In this document: positions 8,945 through 18,634 of the stretch, one piece after another
How the letters are laid out: each line of letters opens with the position of its first letter
Numbering within the stretch: position 1 is the stretch's first letter
Assembly: GCF_000243675.2 (NCBI RefSeq)
Contig: NZ_AHMM02000024.1
Span: 248,001 to 312,000 of the forward strand
DNA length: 64,000 nt
Origin: Leptospira inadai serovar Lyme str. 10
GTDB lineage: Bacteria; Spirochaetota; Leptospiria; Leptospirales; Leptospiraceae
Direction: 5' to 3'
The notes under the pieces: generated by a model
Databases searched by the model: none
Seen by the model: the letters and a program-made list of their open reading frames with translations, nothing else
Told to the model about the DNA's origin: nothing
Made by a program: the position numbers and the translations under genes

Positions 8945-9565
8945 CTATTCCGGAAGACGAAATTTCGGTAGGGCGAGATTGTATCGAACCGCAATAATCC
9001 GAATGAGAATGATTAGCGCCGCGGAGACCCCTGTGTTTAAATCGACGTTCACATCCGCCTTACTCAACAAAATGTAGAGTATCGACCCGGATAGACAGGC
9101 AGTGGCGTAAATTTCCCGACGAAAAATTAAAGGTACCTCATTGATGAGAGTATCCCGAATTACTCCGCCGAAAACGGCCGAAATCATTCCGAGAATGGAT
9201 GCTGCGAATGGATTCACTCCGTAGGAAAGAGAGATTTTGGTTCCGATAACCGTATAGATGCCAATTCCGACCGTGTCAAAAATAAATATCCAACTCCGGT
9301 AACGCACCAGAAATCGGGTGAAGACGATCGTTATCAAGAAGCCCGCAAAAATCGCCCAAAGAACATTCGAATCCCTAACCCAAGACACGGGATAATTTCC
9401 GAGCGTTATATCCCTTAATGTCCCGCCTCCGATTGCAGTAATAAAACCGGTAAAGAAAACGCTAAACGCGTCGCTGTGATGCCCTTTCTTTTCCGATGCG
9501 GCCAGAGCTCCCGAAATAGCGAATACTACAACCCCGGCTAAATCGAAATAGGTCGAAAAGTTCAA
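8945..9565 (-). CDS. TRIC-type (UPF0126/YadS) cation channel family protein
   Basis: The 206-residue protein has seven predicted helices arranged as two repeats, each with a glycine-rich, charged motif: AIGGGTLRD near residue 45-53 and AVFGGVIRD near 130. This is the signature of the UPF0126 family, whose structures show trimeric channels related to animal TRIC potassium channels. In bacteria such proteins (YadS, glycine-related YicG) have been linked to small-solute permeation, with in vivo roles still loosely defined. Length is typical. It begins 4 nt after the stop of the upstream SDR gene, so the two are probably cotranscribed. Confidence 0.88.
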   Translation of the reverse strand: MNFSTYFDLAGVVVFAISGALAASEKKGHHSDAFSVFFTGFITAIGGGTLRDITLGNYPVSWVRDSNVLWAIFAGFLITIVFTRFLVRYRSWIFIFDTVGIGIYTVIGTKISLSYGVNPFAASILGMISAVFGGVIRDTLINEVPLIFRREIYATACLSGSILYILLSKADVNVDLNTGVSAALIILIRIIAVRYNLALPKFRLPE

Positions 9566-9569
9566 GAAC

Positions 9570-10373
9570 CTATACCGTATACGTCGCTTGCTTTCTCATG
9601 CCTTTGCTTCTAAGGGCGGGTCCTAGCAAGAGGCCAAGGAAAGGGAAGAAACCTCCTAGCTTCGCAAGAAACCCTCTCGAACCGGGAACGAGAACTTCTA
9701 AAGGTTTCTTAGGGATCACGTTTCGAAAGATGATATCCGAAACTTCTTCCACTGTCAAATATCGATTTCCGGAGAAAGTTAAGGAAGCGGATTCGTAATC
9801 CTTTTGCAAATCAAGCATCGGAGTTTTTATCGCGTCCGGACATACCGTCGTTACGAAAACGTTTTTCGGTCTGAGTTCTTCGGCAGCTGCCAGAGAAAAC
9901 CCTCTCACCGCGAATTTGGAGGCGCTGTAAAGCGTTAGTCCGGAAATAGGTGCGACTCCCGCAAGCGATGCGATATTGATGATATGACCTCCCCCTTGAT
10001 CGATCATACGTAGAGAGGCTTCCCTTGTGCCGTACATTAATCCTTTCGAATTGATATCGATGTGCCGGTCGATATCTTTCGGTTGAGTTTCATAGATATA
10101 GCCCGGGAGTAAATACCCGGCAACATTCATCAAAATATCCAGTCGCTCCCATTTTTTATAGAGAAGATCCATGACTTTTTTCCAGTCGGCAGCCGAGCTA
10201 ATATCCAATTTCGATGTAATGACCCTATTCTTTTCCCCTTTCCATTTCGAGGCAAACGCGTTTAACGCTTTTTCGTTAATGTCAGTTAGAAAAATTTCAT
10301 GCCCTCGAGCGAAAGAATCTTCGGCGAGTTTTTTTCCCAATCCGCCGCTTGCACCGGTAATTAATATTTTCAT
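9570..10373 (-). CDS. Short-chain dehydrogenase/reductase
   Basis: A classical SDR of 267 residues. It has the TGASGGLG cofactor-binding turn (6-13), an acidic Asp31 after the second strand that favours NAD(H), NVAG at 83-86, and the catalytic Ser136, Tyr149 and Lys153 (YSASK). The C-terminal tail is extended with a hydrophobic stretch around 235-255, as seen in membrane-associated lipid or steroid-type SDRs. Substrate is unknown. The TRIC-like gene follows after 4 nt and an MBL-fold gene lies 55 nt upstream on the same strand. Confidence 0.88.
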   Translation of the reverse strand: MKILITGASGGLGKKLAEDSFARGHEIFLTDINEKALNAFASKWKGEKNRVITSKLDISSAADWKKVMDLLYKKWERLDILMNVAGYLLPGYIYETQPKDIDRHIDINSKGLMYGTREASLRMIDQGGGHIINIASLAGVAPISGLTLYSASKFAVRGFSLAAAEELRPKNVFVTTVCPDAIKTPMLDLQKDYESASLTFSGNRYLTVEEVSDIIFRNVIPKKPLEVLVPGSRGFLAKLGGFFPFLGLLLGPALRSKGMRKQATYTV

Positions 10374-10428
10374 ATTTTCTTCCTTATCCGCCGAAATTTT
10401 AGCGAGGCCGTAAACACGACCCCTATCG

Positions 10429-11559
10429 TCAAGATTTATTCCGCTTAATGCCCGGACTAATCGAATTACCGAACTGTAGCGGGCCGAAAGAAAACGTAGG
10501 ATTCGTACCGGGGAAGAGCCAAAATCCCGTCATTTCCGAGGACGGTACTACATTATAAAATTCGGGATTTCTCGAGGATAATCCCGAGACTTCTTTCTCT
10601 AAAACCATGGAAATATATTGATCCAATCCGATCTCCAAAGTATTTCCATTTAGAATGACCTCCATGCCCGTTACCTTTGCGTATTTACGAATTCCCGGAA
10701 TGCGGGATTTCGTAGGCGCATAACTATCGGCACAAACACCGTTTTCACTGGAAACGAAAATACCCTCCGGAGTGTGAGCGACCAAACTGTGATTTCCATA
10801 CGTATGTCCGGGAGTTTTGATGAGAGCGACCCCTCCGCCTAATTCCACGTCCGAATCCAAAAGAACGATTCGATCCATGGAAATTCCTCCGGAACCGTTA
10901 GGGCAATACCAATCCGCCTGAGGCGGTAAGAGTCCTTGAATCGAATTCCATTCTTCCCTCATAACTAAAAGTTTCGCATTAGGAAAATATCCGGGTAGTC
11001 CGTTTGCTCCCAACCATTTTCGTAAATCCTGCGTATGCAAATGGTCGTAGGAAATATAATCCACCTGAGACGGCTCGACACCCGCGTCGGCAAGACATTC
11101 TTCTACGGTGTTCAAGGTTGGAGCCAAGATTTTCTTTCCGATATCTTTTAACGGACCGAAGTTTTCGGCGAATCGTTTAAAGAAGGGCGTCTCGGAATTT
11201 CCATCCAAATCCGAAGGAGAGAATAAGAGAGTCTTAACTCCTTCCGACGTTTTATACTGTATTATGAAAAGGCGATTTACTATATGCATCAGAGGAGTAG
11301 GAAGTGCAAACGCATTTAAGAGACCATACTTGGTCGGATACGGAACTTTGATCAAATCGTAGGACTTATAAAAGATGACCTGCGGGCCCGAAAGAATCCT
11401 TTCCCTAAATCTTCTCGCTCGTTTACGAACATCTTCAAGGCGATCCACAGGCGCAGGAAGGTCTCTCGAACCGAGAAAATCCCGAATCGGTTTGATTGTG
11501 CGTTCTCGCTTTGCGGAAGAGTTTGTTTTCTTTATTTTAGAAGCGGTCGGCTTTGCCAC
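10429..11559 (-). CDS. Metallo-beta-lactamase-fold hydrolase with atypical metal motif
   Basis: A 376-residue cytoplasmic protein with the MBL fold. The second metal-binding region TPGHTYGNHSL (His252) is clear. The first region reads DHLHTQD (His173, His175, Asp178) where canonical enzymes have HxHxDH: the aspartate is shifted and the last histidine is missing. The closest named relatives by motif are lactonase-like hydrolases, but the change makes a dinuclear zinc site uncertain. About 60 basic residues precede the fold. It is followed by the SDR gene 55 nt downstream. I cannot name a substrate. Confidence 0.78.
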   Translation of the reverse strand: MAKPTASKIKKTNSSAKRERTIKPIRDFLGSRDLPAPVDRLEDVRKRARRFRERILSGPQVIFYKSYDLIKVPYPTKYGLLNAFALPTPLMHIVNRLFIIQYKTSEGVKTLLFSPSDLDGNSETPFFKRFAENFGPLKDIGKKILAPTLNTVEECLADAGVEPSQVDYISYDHLHTQDLRKWLGANGLPGYFPNAKLLVMREEWNSIQGLLPPQADWYCPNGSGGISMDRIVLLDSDVELGGGVALIKTPGHTYGNHSLVAHTPEGIFVSSENGVCADSYAPTKSRIPGIRKYAKVTGMEVILNGNTLEIGLDQYISMVLEKEVSGLSSRNPEFYNVVPSSEMTGFWLFPGTNPTFSFGPLQFGNSISPGIKRNKS

Positions 11560-11661
11560 GGATTTCCTCAGAGCCTAGTTTCACTGATGGAACCGCTTCT
11601 TGTCAACCAGGAAGGCTTACCGCGTAGTTAGGGGCTACTTGGTAAGCGGACAAAGAGTAGC

Positions 11662-12030
11662 TTAAAAAGGTTTGTATAAAGCTATGTAACCTACGATTAC
11701 TCCGAGGAACGGAAGAGAGAACCATAAAAACTTCGCTACGGAAGGTTTTTTATAGAATAGAGTCAGCAGTCCGCCAAAGAGTAACCAAAATAAGAATTTC
11801 GCAATGATCCAACCGGGCCAAGGCCAAATAATTCCTAATCTCGCCAGCATGCCGAAGCCGCCTAACAAAATTAAGAAAAGTCCGATACCGTGGGTCATCG
11901 CGATCAATTTTTTTTGGGCATTCTCCTTCGTACCGCCCCCAATCACATGCAGGGCAATCCCGCCGAAAGCCAAAAACAAAAATAAGATTCCGAGAATATG
12001 AACTAATTTGTAAACTGTGTAAGAAATCAT
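11662..12030 (-). CDS. Small four-helix membrane protein
   Basis: The 122-residue product consists of four hydrophobic helices with short loops (about 5-27, 45-65, 70-90 and 98-118). The first helix contains a His (KLVHILG) and the second a histidine-bearing start (MTHGIG), a pattern seen in SirB/CopD-like and haem-related membrane families, but the similarity is too weak for a name. It lies between the MBL gene and the cyclase gene on the same strand, 47 nt after the cyclase stop. Function unknown. Confidence 0.7.
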   Translation of the reverse strand: MISYTVYKLVHILGILFLFLAFGGIALHVIGGGTKENAQKKLIAMTHGIGLFLILLGGFGMLARLGIIWPWPGWIIAKFLFWLLFGGLLTLFYKKPSVAKFLWFSLPFLGVIVGYIALYKPF

Positions 12031-12077
12031 CGAGGATAGATTCGACCATCGCTATCCCGTAGGAAAGCGAAAAAAAG

Positions 12078-14312
12078 CTATTTTTCCAATAGATGTTGTA
12101 CACCGACCCAATTCCCGAGAGGCGGAGTTTCTATATACTCTTGGCAACGTTTACGATACAGTATCGCGACTATATCTTCGGGAAAAACCTTCAATGCCTG
12201 TTCGAAGTTTACTAATGAGTCTTTAAAGTTACCGACTTTATACAGGATAATTCCGCGCGACACTAAGGGCAATGTCGCTTCCTTTAGTTTACGAATATGC
12301 GGATCGTCGGCTTCATAGACTTCGTAAATAATGATGGGCTGACTTTTTCCTTTCACCACAACGGAATCCACTTCGCGAATCGCAACATCATCCGAAATTG
12401 TCAAGCTTGCTAACGTCTGTTGGGTTATCAGAATATCGGCTTTATATAGACTCGTAAGACTCTCTAATCTAGAAGCTACGTTAACCGTGTCGCCAATGAC
12501 AGTCGTATCCAGTCGGTCCGAAGAACCTACGGTTCCCAACATTAAATTACCGGTGTTAATTCCTATTCCGATTCTTACTCCTTTTAGATGTCCTCCCTTG
12601 ACCTCTACATCCAATTCGCGAATCCGTTTCTTCATCGCGATCGCAGCATAAACCGCACGATCCGCAGCCGACTTCCCTTCCCATTGATCCGGGGATTGAA
12701 CGGCACGCTCGGCGGAGAAAAGGGCCAAAATCGCATCTCCCATGAACTTATCCACGAAGCCGTCGTATTTTTGAATCAGAGGTTCCATGCTCGCCAGATA
12801 GCCGTTGATAAATCGGAAATTTTCCTCCGGAGTCATTTTTTCGGAGATCGTTGTGAAAGACCGAATATCGGTAAACAAAACGCTCATTTCACGAAGCGCG
12901 GAATCCCCCAAGTTCACGTCTACCGCCGAATCTTTTCCTAGAACGCTTAAGAATTGCATGGGAACAAATCGGAAGAAAGCGTTCTTTTGTCGGGCCAATT
13001 CCAGCTTTTGATGACTGAGTTCTATATTTAAATCTTCGGACTGCTTATAAAGTTCGATGAAACGATTCGCTAAGATTGTCGTTAAGGATATTACGAATAA
13101 AAGATATGCGAATTGCGTAAATCGAATTCCGAGCTGAAAGAAGACCGAATCGAGTATATCGTAGACCGCAATAAATACTATGACGAACATACTGATCGCC
13201 ATTAACGAGGCATCTTTCTTTCGTAAATACACAGCCTTGCCGATGAAATACAAAAGATATAATAAAGTGGGCACCATCGAAAATTGCCAGAGGCGCAAGC
13301 TTGTCATAAGAAACCGAAACGGCGCCAATAAGGAGAAGAAGAAAATCGCGAAACTCCAACCTGCGATCATCAGAATCGGAAGATTCGGTAGCGCTCGCCC
13401 GTAAAAATAATCATGTAGGAAAAGTAGAAATAAAGAGGCTAGTAAAGCTACGGATCCGTATTCCACCCTCGTTATCACGGCGGTATCCGCGACGACTTCG
13501 AAGGAAAGGGAAGAACGACTAAGAGAATAAACAGCCATCGCGATCGAAAAAACGCCGAAGTAAAGATTGTATTTGTCCGTGGTCCGCTTTGAAAAAATCA
13601 GCAAGTGATATAAACCGAAAAAAACGTATATCGTGTTTAGACTTAGATTTAATAGGACGCCCGCTTTTCGCGTAAAATCCACGTTCTGGTTTATCGAATA
13701 TTCGCCGTCCACATAAAAACCGAGATCCGGATTTCGCGGAGCTATAAGTTCCGGGAGGGAGACTGCCGGCGCGTCACCGATTAAACGAAATACCAAACGA
13801 TTCGTCCCCTGCTTTAATAAGCTAGAGTCCAATGGCAACCGAAGTTCACGAATCGTTCTTCTTCGCTCGATCTGCCCGTCCGAAGCCAAATGAACTTCGC
13901 TTTTTAGCAAATGACCGTTGAGAAAAATTTCCCAGTTTTCTCCTATGGAATTGATGAACAGCGAAATCGGCTCGGTGAAGTAATATTGCTTCGGATCTTC
14001 CTGTAGTACGAAGCGCGTCTGAAGAGTGAATTCCTTTGTCCCGCTGGAAATCGCGCTATCGTAAATCGCATTCAAAACAACGGGAAAAGATTCGATCTTC
14101 CTGATTTTGTTCGTAGATTCCTCGAATCCGTTTTTATACTCGGGACGGAACCCTTCCAACGAGTACCAATCGAGTCGTTTGAGATCTATATCTTTCCAAT
14201 GCGACGCCGATACGGTCTCTTCGGCGATCAAAGGAAGAGAGAAAATTAAGAAAAGGGAGAGAAACCAAGAAAAAATCGAAATTTGAACGTCCGTCTTGTG
14301 TTTAAGCGACAT
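12078..14312 (-). CDS. 7TM-DISM sensor with class III adenylate/guanylate cyclase domain
   Basis: This 744-residue receptor starts with a signal sequence (about 10-30), followed by an extracytoplasmic 7TMR-DISMED2-type domain (about 60-195), seven membrane helices (about 215-415), a coiled linker, and a class III nucleotide cyclase domain (about 465-650). Metal-binding aspartates are in LFTDIRSF and KFMGDAI, and the closing segment TVIGDTVNVASRLE is intact, so it should be active; the Lys/Asp-Thr specificity pattern suggests cAMP as product. About 80 residues follow that resemble a short TPR-like tail. It would couple an external ligand to cytoplasmic cyclic nucleotide. A second 7TM-DISM protein lies at the left end of the window. 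Confidence 0.92.
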   Translation of the reverse strand: MSLKHKTDVQISIFSWFLSLFLIFSLPLIAEETVSASHWKDIDLKRLDWYSLEGFRPEYKNGFEESTNKIRKIESFPVVLNAIYDSAISSGTKEFTLQTRFVLQEDPKQYYFTEPISLFINSIGENWEIFLNGHLLKSEVHLASDGQIERRRTIRELRLPLDSSLLKQGTNRLVFRLIGDAPAVSLPELIAPRNPDLGFYVDGEYSINQNVDFTRKAGVLLNLSLNTIYVFFGLYHLLIFSKRTTDKYNLYFGVFSIAMAVYSLSRSSLSFEVVADTAVITRVEYGSVALLASLFLLFLHDYFYGRALPNLPILMIAGWSFAIFFFSLLAPFRFLMTSLRLWQFSMVPTLLYLLYFIGKAVYLRKKDASLMAISMFVIVFIAVYDILDSVFFQLGIRFTQFAYLLFVISLTTILANRFIELYKQSEDLNIELSHQKLELARQKNAFFRFVPMQFLSVLGKDSAVDVNLGDSALREMSVLFTDIRSFTTISEKMTPEENFRFINGYLASMEPLIQKYDGFVDKFMGDAILALFSAERAVQSPDQWEGKSAADRAVYAAIAMKKRIRELDVEVKGGHLKGVRIGIGINTGNLMLGTVGSSDRLDTTVIGDTVNVASRLESLTSLYKADILITQQTLASLTISDDVAIREVDSVVVKGKSQPIIIYEVYEADDPHIRKLKEATLPLVSRGIILYKVGNFKDSLVNFEQALKVFPEDIVAILYRKRCQEYIETPPLGNWVGVQHLLEK

Positions 14313-14525
14313 GCGTTATGTTTATATTCCTATTCCCGGAGGGGATTTCTGTTAAAAGACCTTTCCAAAAGACGGGGCATAATGTTTCGGCAGCCCTGAC
14401 GTTCCGGACGAGGTATTTCATTTGATGAGCAAAAGCATGATAATTCAAGTTTTTTACGGCAATTTTTTCCTTTTCCCTGACAGGAAATTTAGTACAACTA
14501 TCCTGAAAAGAGGAGGAAGAAGCTC

Positions 14526-15005
14526 ATGGTGGACAAATGGGAAGGCAAGAGATTGCCGGATGTAAGTTTAGAAAGCAGTACCGGGGGCACCGTTCATTTA
14601 CCGAAGGATGCCGAGGGTTCATGGACCTTGTTGTATTTTTATCCTAAAGATGACACTCCCGGTTGCACCAAGCAAGCTTGTTCCTATAGAGATCATTTGG
14701 AAGATTTCCGGAAAGCGGGTGCAAAAGTTTTCGGAATCAGTTCCGACTCCTTGGACAGTCATAAGAATTTCATTAACAAATTCAATATAAGTTTCCCTCT
14801 TTTATCCGATCCCCAACAAACCTTGAGCGGGCAATTGGGAGTTTATGGAGATCAGGAATGGCAAGGCCGCGTATTCAAAGGATTATCTCGGGATACCTTC
14901 CTCTTAGGCCCCGATGGTACCATCAAAAAAGTTTGGAGAAAAGTGGATCCGACTAAGACGGTTTCCGAAACTTTGGATGAAATTTTAAAGGCGGCTCGAG
15001 CCTAG
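14526..15005 (+). CDS. bcp: Thioredoxin-dependent peroxiredoxin, BCP type
   Basis: The 159-residue protein is an atypical 2-Cys peroxiredoxin of the bacterioferritin-comigratory-protein group. The motif PKDDTPGCTKQAC holds the peroxidatic Cys47 and the resolving Cys52, the same spacing as in E. coli BCP. It reduces hydrogen peroxide and organic hydroperoxides in the cytoplasm using thioredoxin. A strong GAGGAGGAAG ribosome site precedes the ATG. The M61 peptidase gene begins one base after its stop, so the two are cotranscribed. Confidence 0.95.
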   Translation: MVDKWEGKRLPDVSLESSTGGTVHLPKDAEGSWTLLYFYPKDDTPGCTKQACSYRDHLEDFRKAGAKVFGISSDSLDSHKNFINKFNISFPLLSDPQQTLSGQLGVYGDQEWQGRVFKGLSRDTFLLGPDGTIKKVWRKVDPTKTVSETLDEILKAARA

Positions 15006-15006
15006 C

Positions 15007-16803
15007 GTGGGAATTAAGTTTTTTCTAGACACTTATTTAACTCATCAACATTATCTACAGGTGGAAATGGAGGTCCACCCCATGAAGAAGGAAACCTTTC
15101 TGTCCATTCCTACTTGGTCCCCCGGGTCGTATAAAATTAGAGATTATGCGAAATCCATTCATAAAATACGCTTAATAAATCCTAAATCGGGATGGACCAT
15201 CGAGCAAACGGACTTAGATACTTGGAAAGTATATTCCAAAGGAGAAACGTTTCGTGTTTCGTATCTAGTGTACGGCTATGAACATACGGTTCGTACGAAT
15301 TATTTTACGAGCGAATTCATTCTAATTCATCCGCCCGCGACATTTTTATACTCCAAAGATTTATTAAGTTCCGAAGTGGAAGTTTCTTGGAAGTCTCTCG
15401 CACCCTTTAAACACTGCTACACCGGGTTGAAACGAAAAGAGAACGCGAAATTGACCTGGAAGGCTTCGAATATCGACGAGTTATTTGACAGCCCGATTCT
15501 TCTCACTAACGAAAAGGAAATCCGTTTCGAAGCGCAATCCTGCCGTTTCGATCTCGTCGTTCTAGGTCATATCTCGGGTGCGGAAAAACGGAAAATAGCC
15601 GGTGATCTTTCCAAAGTAATGGATATGCAAATTCGATGCATGGGGGGAACCGAAAATTCATATTATTTATTCGTACTCGATATGACGGAAAACCTGTACG
15701 GTGGCTTGGAACATCTCAATTGTAGCATAAACCAGTTCGATCCGATAGGCGCCTTTTCCGGGGAAAATTATCGAACTTTAATCGAACTTCTTTCTCACGA
15801 ATATTTTCATCATTGGAACGTAAAACGGATTCGACCAATCGCTTTGGGTCCGTTCGATTATCAAAAACCCAACCTGACAAAAGAGCTCTGGATTGCGGAG
15901 GGAATTACCAGCTTTTTTGACGCTTATTTTCTGCTATTATGCGACATTTATAACCCGCAACAATATCTGAATAAACTCTGGAAGGATATTCGGGAGCTGG
16001 AAGAATCCGAAGGCGAAAGTTGGATGAGCTTGGAAGAGTCCAGCTTTACGGCCTGGACTAAATATTATAATCGCCCCCTGGATCCGAACTTCGGAAACAC
16101 CGGAATCTCCTATTATACGAAGGGGGCGATCCTATCGTTGAGTTTTCAGTTATTCGTCCTGGCTGAAACGAAAGGAAAGAAGTCTTTACTGGACATCATG
16201 CGCGAGCTTTATAAGAACTATTATCTGGAAAAAAAGCGCGGGTTCACTAAAGCCGAATTTTTTCAAGCGGCAAAGAAAGCGGTAGGTGTGGATCTGAAAC
16301 TCGAATTCGATCCTTACATAACGGAACCGAAAAGAATACCGATCGAGAAGTACCTTGCTAAAATCGGAATCGAAAGAACTTCCTCGCCGCCCAAGTTAGA
16401 GCCCGGCTTTCGAGCCAAAGAAGAGAAAGGAAGGCTCGTCCTAAGTAAGATTAACCTTTCTAAGTCCGTTAAAAATGCCGATCTAAGCATCGGGGATGAA
16501 TGGATCTCCATCGACGGAATTCGAGCCTTACCCAATAATTTCAAAGACTTATTAAAAAAATATAAACCCGGACAAAAAGCCGAACTTTTAATTGCAAGAC
16601 GCGGAACGATTCTGAAGCGTAAGATTCAATTCGATAAAAAGCCTTCTTCAAACGAACTCTGGATAAACGACAAAATCGATGAAACCGTTTTATTATTGAG
16701 AGAAACGTTCCTGTCTCTTAAATCGATGCGAAATACCGTAATTAAAATAGAATCAAAAAAGAAGAAAATCGGAATCGCAGCTAAGACGATCAAATCGCGG
16801 TGA
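15007..16803 (+). CDS. M61 family metallopeptidase with PDZ domain
   Basis: The 598-residue protein has the full layout of M61 glycyl aminopeptidases: an N-terminal beta domain (to about 175), the thermolysin-like catalytic domain with GGLEH (232-236), the zinc motif HEYFH (264-268) and the third ligand Glu299 in WIAEG, and a C-terminal PDZ domain (about 475-560). Family enzymes remove N-terminal Gly or Ala. No signal peptide is visible, so it is probably cytoplasmic. It starts with GTG one base after bcp. Its last 14 bases overlap the convergent SDR gene. The basic C-terminal tail after the PDZ domain is unusual but of no clear meaning. Confidence 0.92.
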   Translation: MGIKFFLDTYLTHQHYLQVEMEVHPMKKETFLSIPTWSPGSYKIRDYAKSIHKIRLINPKSGWTIEQTDLDTWKVYSKGETFRVSYLVYGYEHTVRTNYFTSEFILIHPPATFLYSKDLLSSEVEVSWKSLAPFKHCYTGLKRKENAKLTWKASNIDELFDSPILLTNEKEIRFEAQSCRFDLVVLGHISGAEKRKIAGDLSKVMDMQIRCMGGTENSYYLFVLDMTENLYGGLEHLNCSINQFDPIGAFSGENYRTLIELLSHEYFHHWNVKRIRPIALGPFDYQKPNLTKELWIAEGITSFFDAYFLLLCDIYNPQQYLNKLWKDIRELEESEGESWMSLEESSFTAWTKYYNRPLDPNFGNTGISYYTKGAILSLSFQLFVLAETKGKKSLLDIMRELYKNYYLEKKRGFTKAEFFQAAKKAVGVDLKLEFDPYITEPKRIPIEKYLAKIGIERTSSPPKLEPGFRAKEEKGRLVLSKINLSKSVKNADLSIGDEWISIDGIRALPNNFKDLLKKYKPGQKAELLIARRGTILKRKIQFDKKPSSNELWINDKIDETVLLLRETFLSLKSMRNTVIKIESKKKKIGIAAKTIKSR

Positions 16804-17542
16804 TGCCTCCGTCTACGGCCCAATTGGCTCCGTTAATATAATGAGAGTCGTTCGAAAGTAAAAAGGAAGCTACACGAGCAATCTCTTCGGGATCCGCAAT
16901 CGTTTTTGTCGGCGTCATGGATAGTATCTTTTTCCGGTGATCGTCGACCTGGTCTTCTTGGATTCCCATTTTCGTTTCTATGTATCCGGGGCTGATCGCA
17001 TTGGCGGTAATTCCAAATTCTCCCCATTCCGCAGCTATGGATTTTACGAACCCGACTAAGCCGTGCTTTGAAGCGGAATAAGCCACCGACAAAGCGCTCC
17101 CCTTGACCGAGAGGGACGAGGCGATATAAATCAAGCGACCGAATTTTTGAGCCGACAAGACCGGTAAAAGCGCCTGCGTAATTTGAAAAGCAGAACGAAG
17201 GTTAATCGAAAATACCGCATCCCATTCTTCTAATGTAACTTCCGTGATTTTATGATACGGACCTCCGTACCCTGCGCAATGTACAAATCCTATTAAGCGA
17301 CGTCCTTTTTCGGAGGGTACAAAGTTTTCCACGAATGATTCACATTCTTTCCGCACGCGATCGGCGGAAACAAGATCCGTAGAAACGAAGGATTCTCCCG
17401 GCTCGATCGTCGCAGGAGGATTCTTATCCCAATTCCAGACCGAAAAGCCGGCTGCCGTAAAATTTCGAACTAAGGCTCGCCCTACTCCGCCGCTGCCGCC
17501 TGTAACTAAAATGGAACCGAATTCTAAAGGATTTTTTAACAA
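16790..17542 (-). CDS. Short-chain dehydrogenase/reductase (FabG-like)
   Basis: A 250-residue classical [11 protein letters not shown] (14-21), the HCAGYGG segment, catalytic Ser142/143, Tyr155 and Lys159 (YSASK), and the family's SPGYIET after the active site and AVDGG near the C-terminus. Such proteins are NAD(P)-dependent oxidoreductases, often ketoacyl or sugar reductases; the substrate is not evident. It converges on the M61 gene with a 14-nt overlap and is divergent from argB. Confidence 0.88.
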   Translation of the reverse strand: MLKNPLEFGSILVTGGSGGVGRALVRNFTAAGFSVWNWDKNPPATIEPGESFVSTDLVSADRVRKECESFVENFVPSEKGRRLIGFVHCAGYGGPYHKITEVTLEEWDAVFSINLRSAFQITQALLPVLSAQKFGRLIYIASSLSVKGSALSVAYSASKHGLVGFVKSIAAEWGEFGITANAISPGYIETKMGIQEDQVDDHRKKILSMTPTKTIADPEEIARVASFLLSNDSHYINGANWAVDGGITAI

Positions 17543-17637
17543 TTGCTTTCCGATTTTAAAAAGGTCAATCGATAGAGAAGAGCCTCCTCCGTATTTCCGA
17601 ATCGACAGGGAGAGGCCGAGCGATTTCCCTGTTTGGT

Positions 17638-18504
17638 ATGGAACAATCTCTCGAAAGGGTCAACCATATTCTCGAAGCCCTTCCCTATATCACAAAATAC
17701 TCCGGTAAGACTATAGTGATTAAATATGGCGGCGCCGCTATGGCAAAAGCGGATTTGAAAGAATCGTTTGCGAAGGATATCGTCCTTCTCAAATACGTGG
17801 GAATTCACCCTGTGATCGTTCATGGGGGGGGGCCGGAGATCAATAGACTTTTGGATGCGCTTCAAATTCCTACCGAGTTTGTTCACGGCCATCGAGTGAC
17901 TGACGCCGAGACAATGGATGTCGTGGAAATGGTTCTCACCGGAAAAGTGAACAAGCAGATTGTTTCGATGATCAATGCCGAAGGAGGAAACGCTGTCGGA
18001 CTTTCCGGAAAAGACGGGAACTTAGCCGAAGCCTCCAAGACGAAAATAGAAATAGAAGGCGCGTCTCCCCAATTAGTCGACGTAGGATTGGTAGGTAAAA
18101 TAGACAAGATCGACCCGACGGTCGTACTTTCTCTCCAAGAAAAAGGATTCATTCCCGTGATTTCCCCCGTAGCGGAATCGATCAAAGGAGAATCTTTAAA
18201 TATTAACGCGGATACTTTCGCCGGCGAACTTGCCGGAGCTCTTAAAGCGGAAAAGTTAATTCTTCTCACCGATACGAGCGGAATTTTGATAGATGGGAAA
18301 CTCGTAACCGGCCTAAATAGAGCCTTGGTAAAAGATTATATTCGGAAAGGAGAAATAACGGGAGGGATGATTCCGAAAGTCGAGTGTTGCCTGACCGCGA
18401 TCGACCAGGGCGTTCGAAGAACTCATATTATAGACGGAAGAGTTCCGCATTCGATTCTCATTGAAATTTTCACCGACCAAGGAATCGGATCGTTGATTGA
18501 GTGA
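17638..18504 (+). CDS. argB: Acetylglutamate kinase
   Basis: ArgB phosphorylates N-acetylglutamate, the second step of arginine synthesis. The 288-residue sequence is full length and carries the amino-acid-kinase marks: [10 protein letters not shown] near residue 27, the VHGGGPEIN loop, LSGKDGNL, and [12 protein letters not shown] that ends the nucleotide site. The N-terminal helix present in arginine-feedback-inhibited hexameric enzymes appears to be there (residues 1-20), so feedback control is likely. It is monocistronic here, divergent from the SDR gene and followed by 130 bp before the next gene. Confidence 0.96.
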   Translation: MEQSLERVNHILEALPYITKYSGKTIVIKYGGAAMAKADLKESFAKDIVLLKYVGIHPVIVHGGGPEINRLLDALQIPTEFVHGHRVTDAETMDVVEMVLTGKVNKQIVSMINAEGGNAVGLSGKDGNLAEASKTKIEIEGASPQLVDVGLVGKIDKIDPTVVLSLQEKGFIPVISPVAESIKGESLNINADTFAGELAGALKAEKLILLTDTSGILIDGKLVTGLNRALVKDYIRKGEITGGMIPKVECCLTAIDQGVRRTHIIDGRVPHSILIEIFTDQGIGSLIE

Positions 18505-18634
18505 TAAATTTCCGCAACTTCGACCAACGCACCGGAAAGTTCCCGAATCTCCTTGACAAAGCGGAGCTTTAGGCTGAAATACAATTTCTCCGAAGCCAGA
18601 ACCCTTATTTTTGCGAAGTCACTGAACTAGCCTC

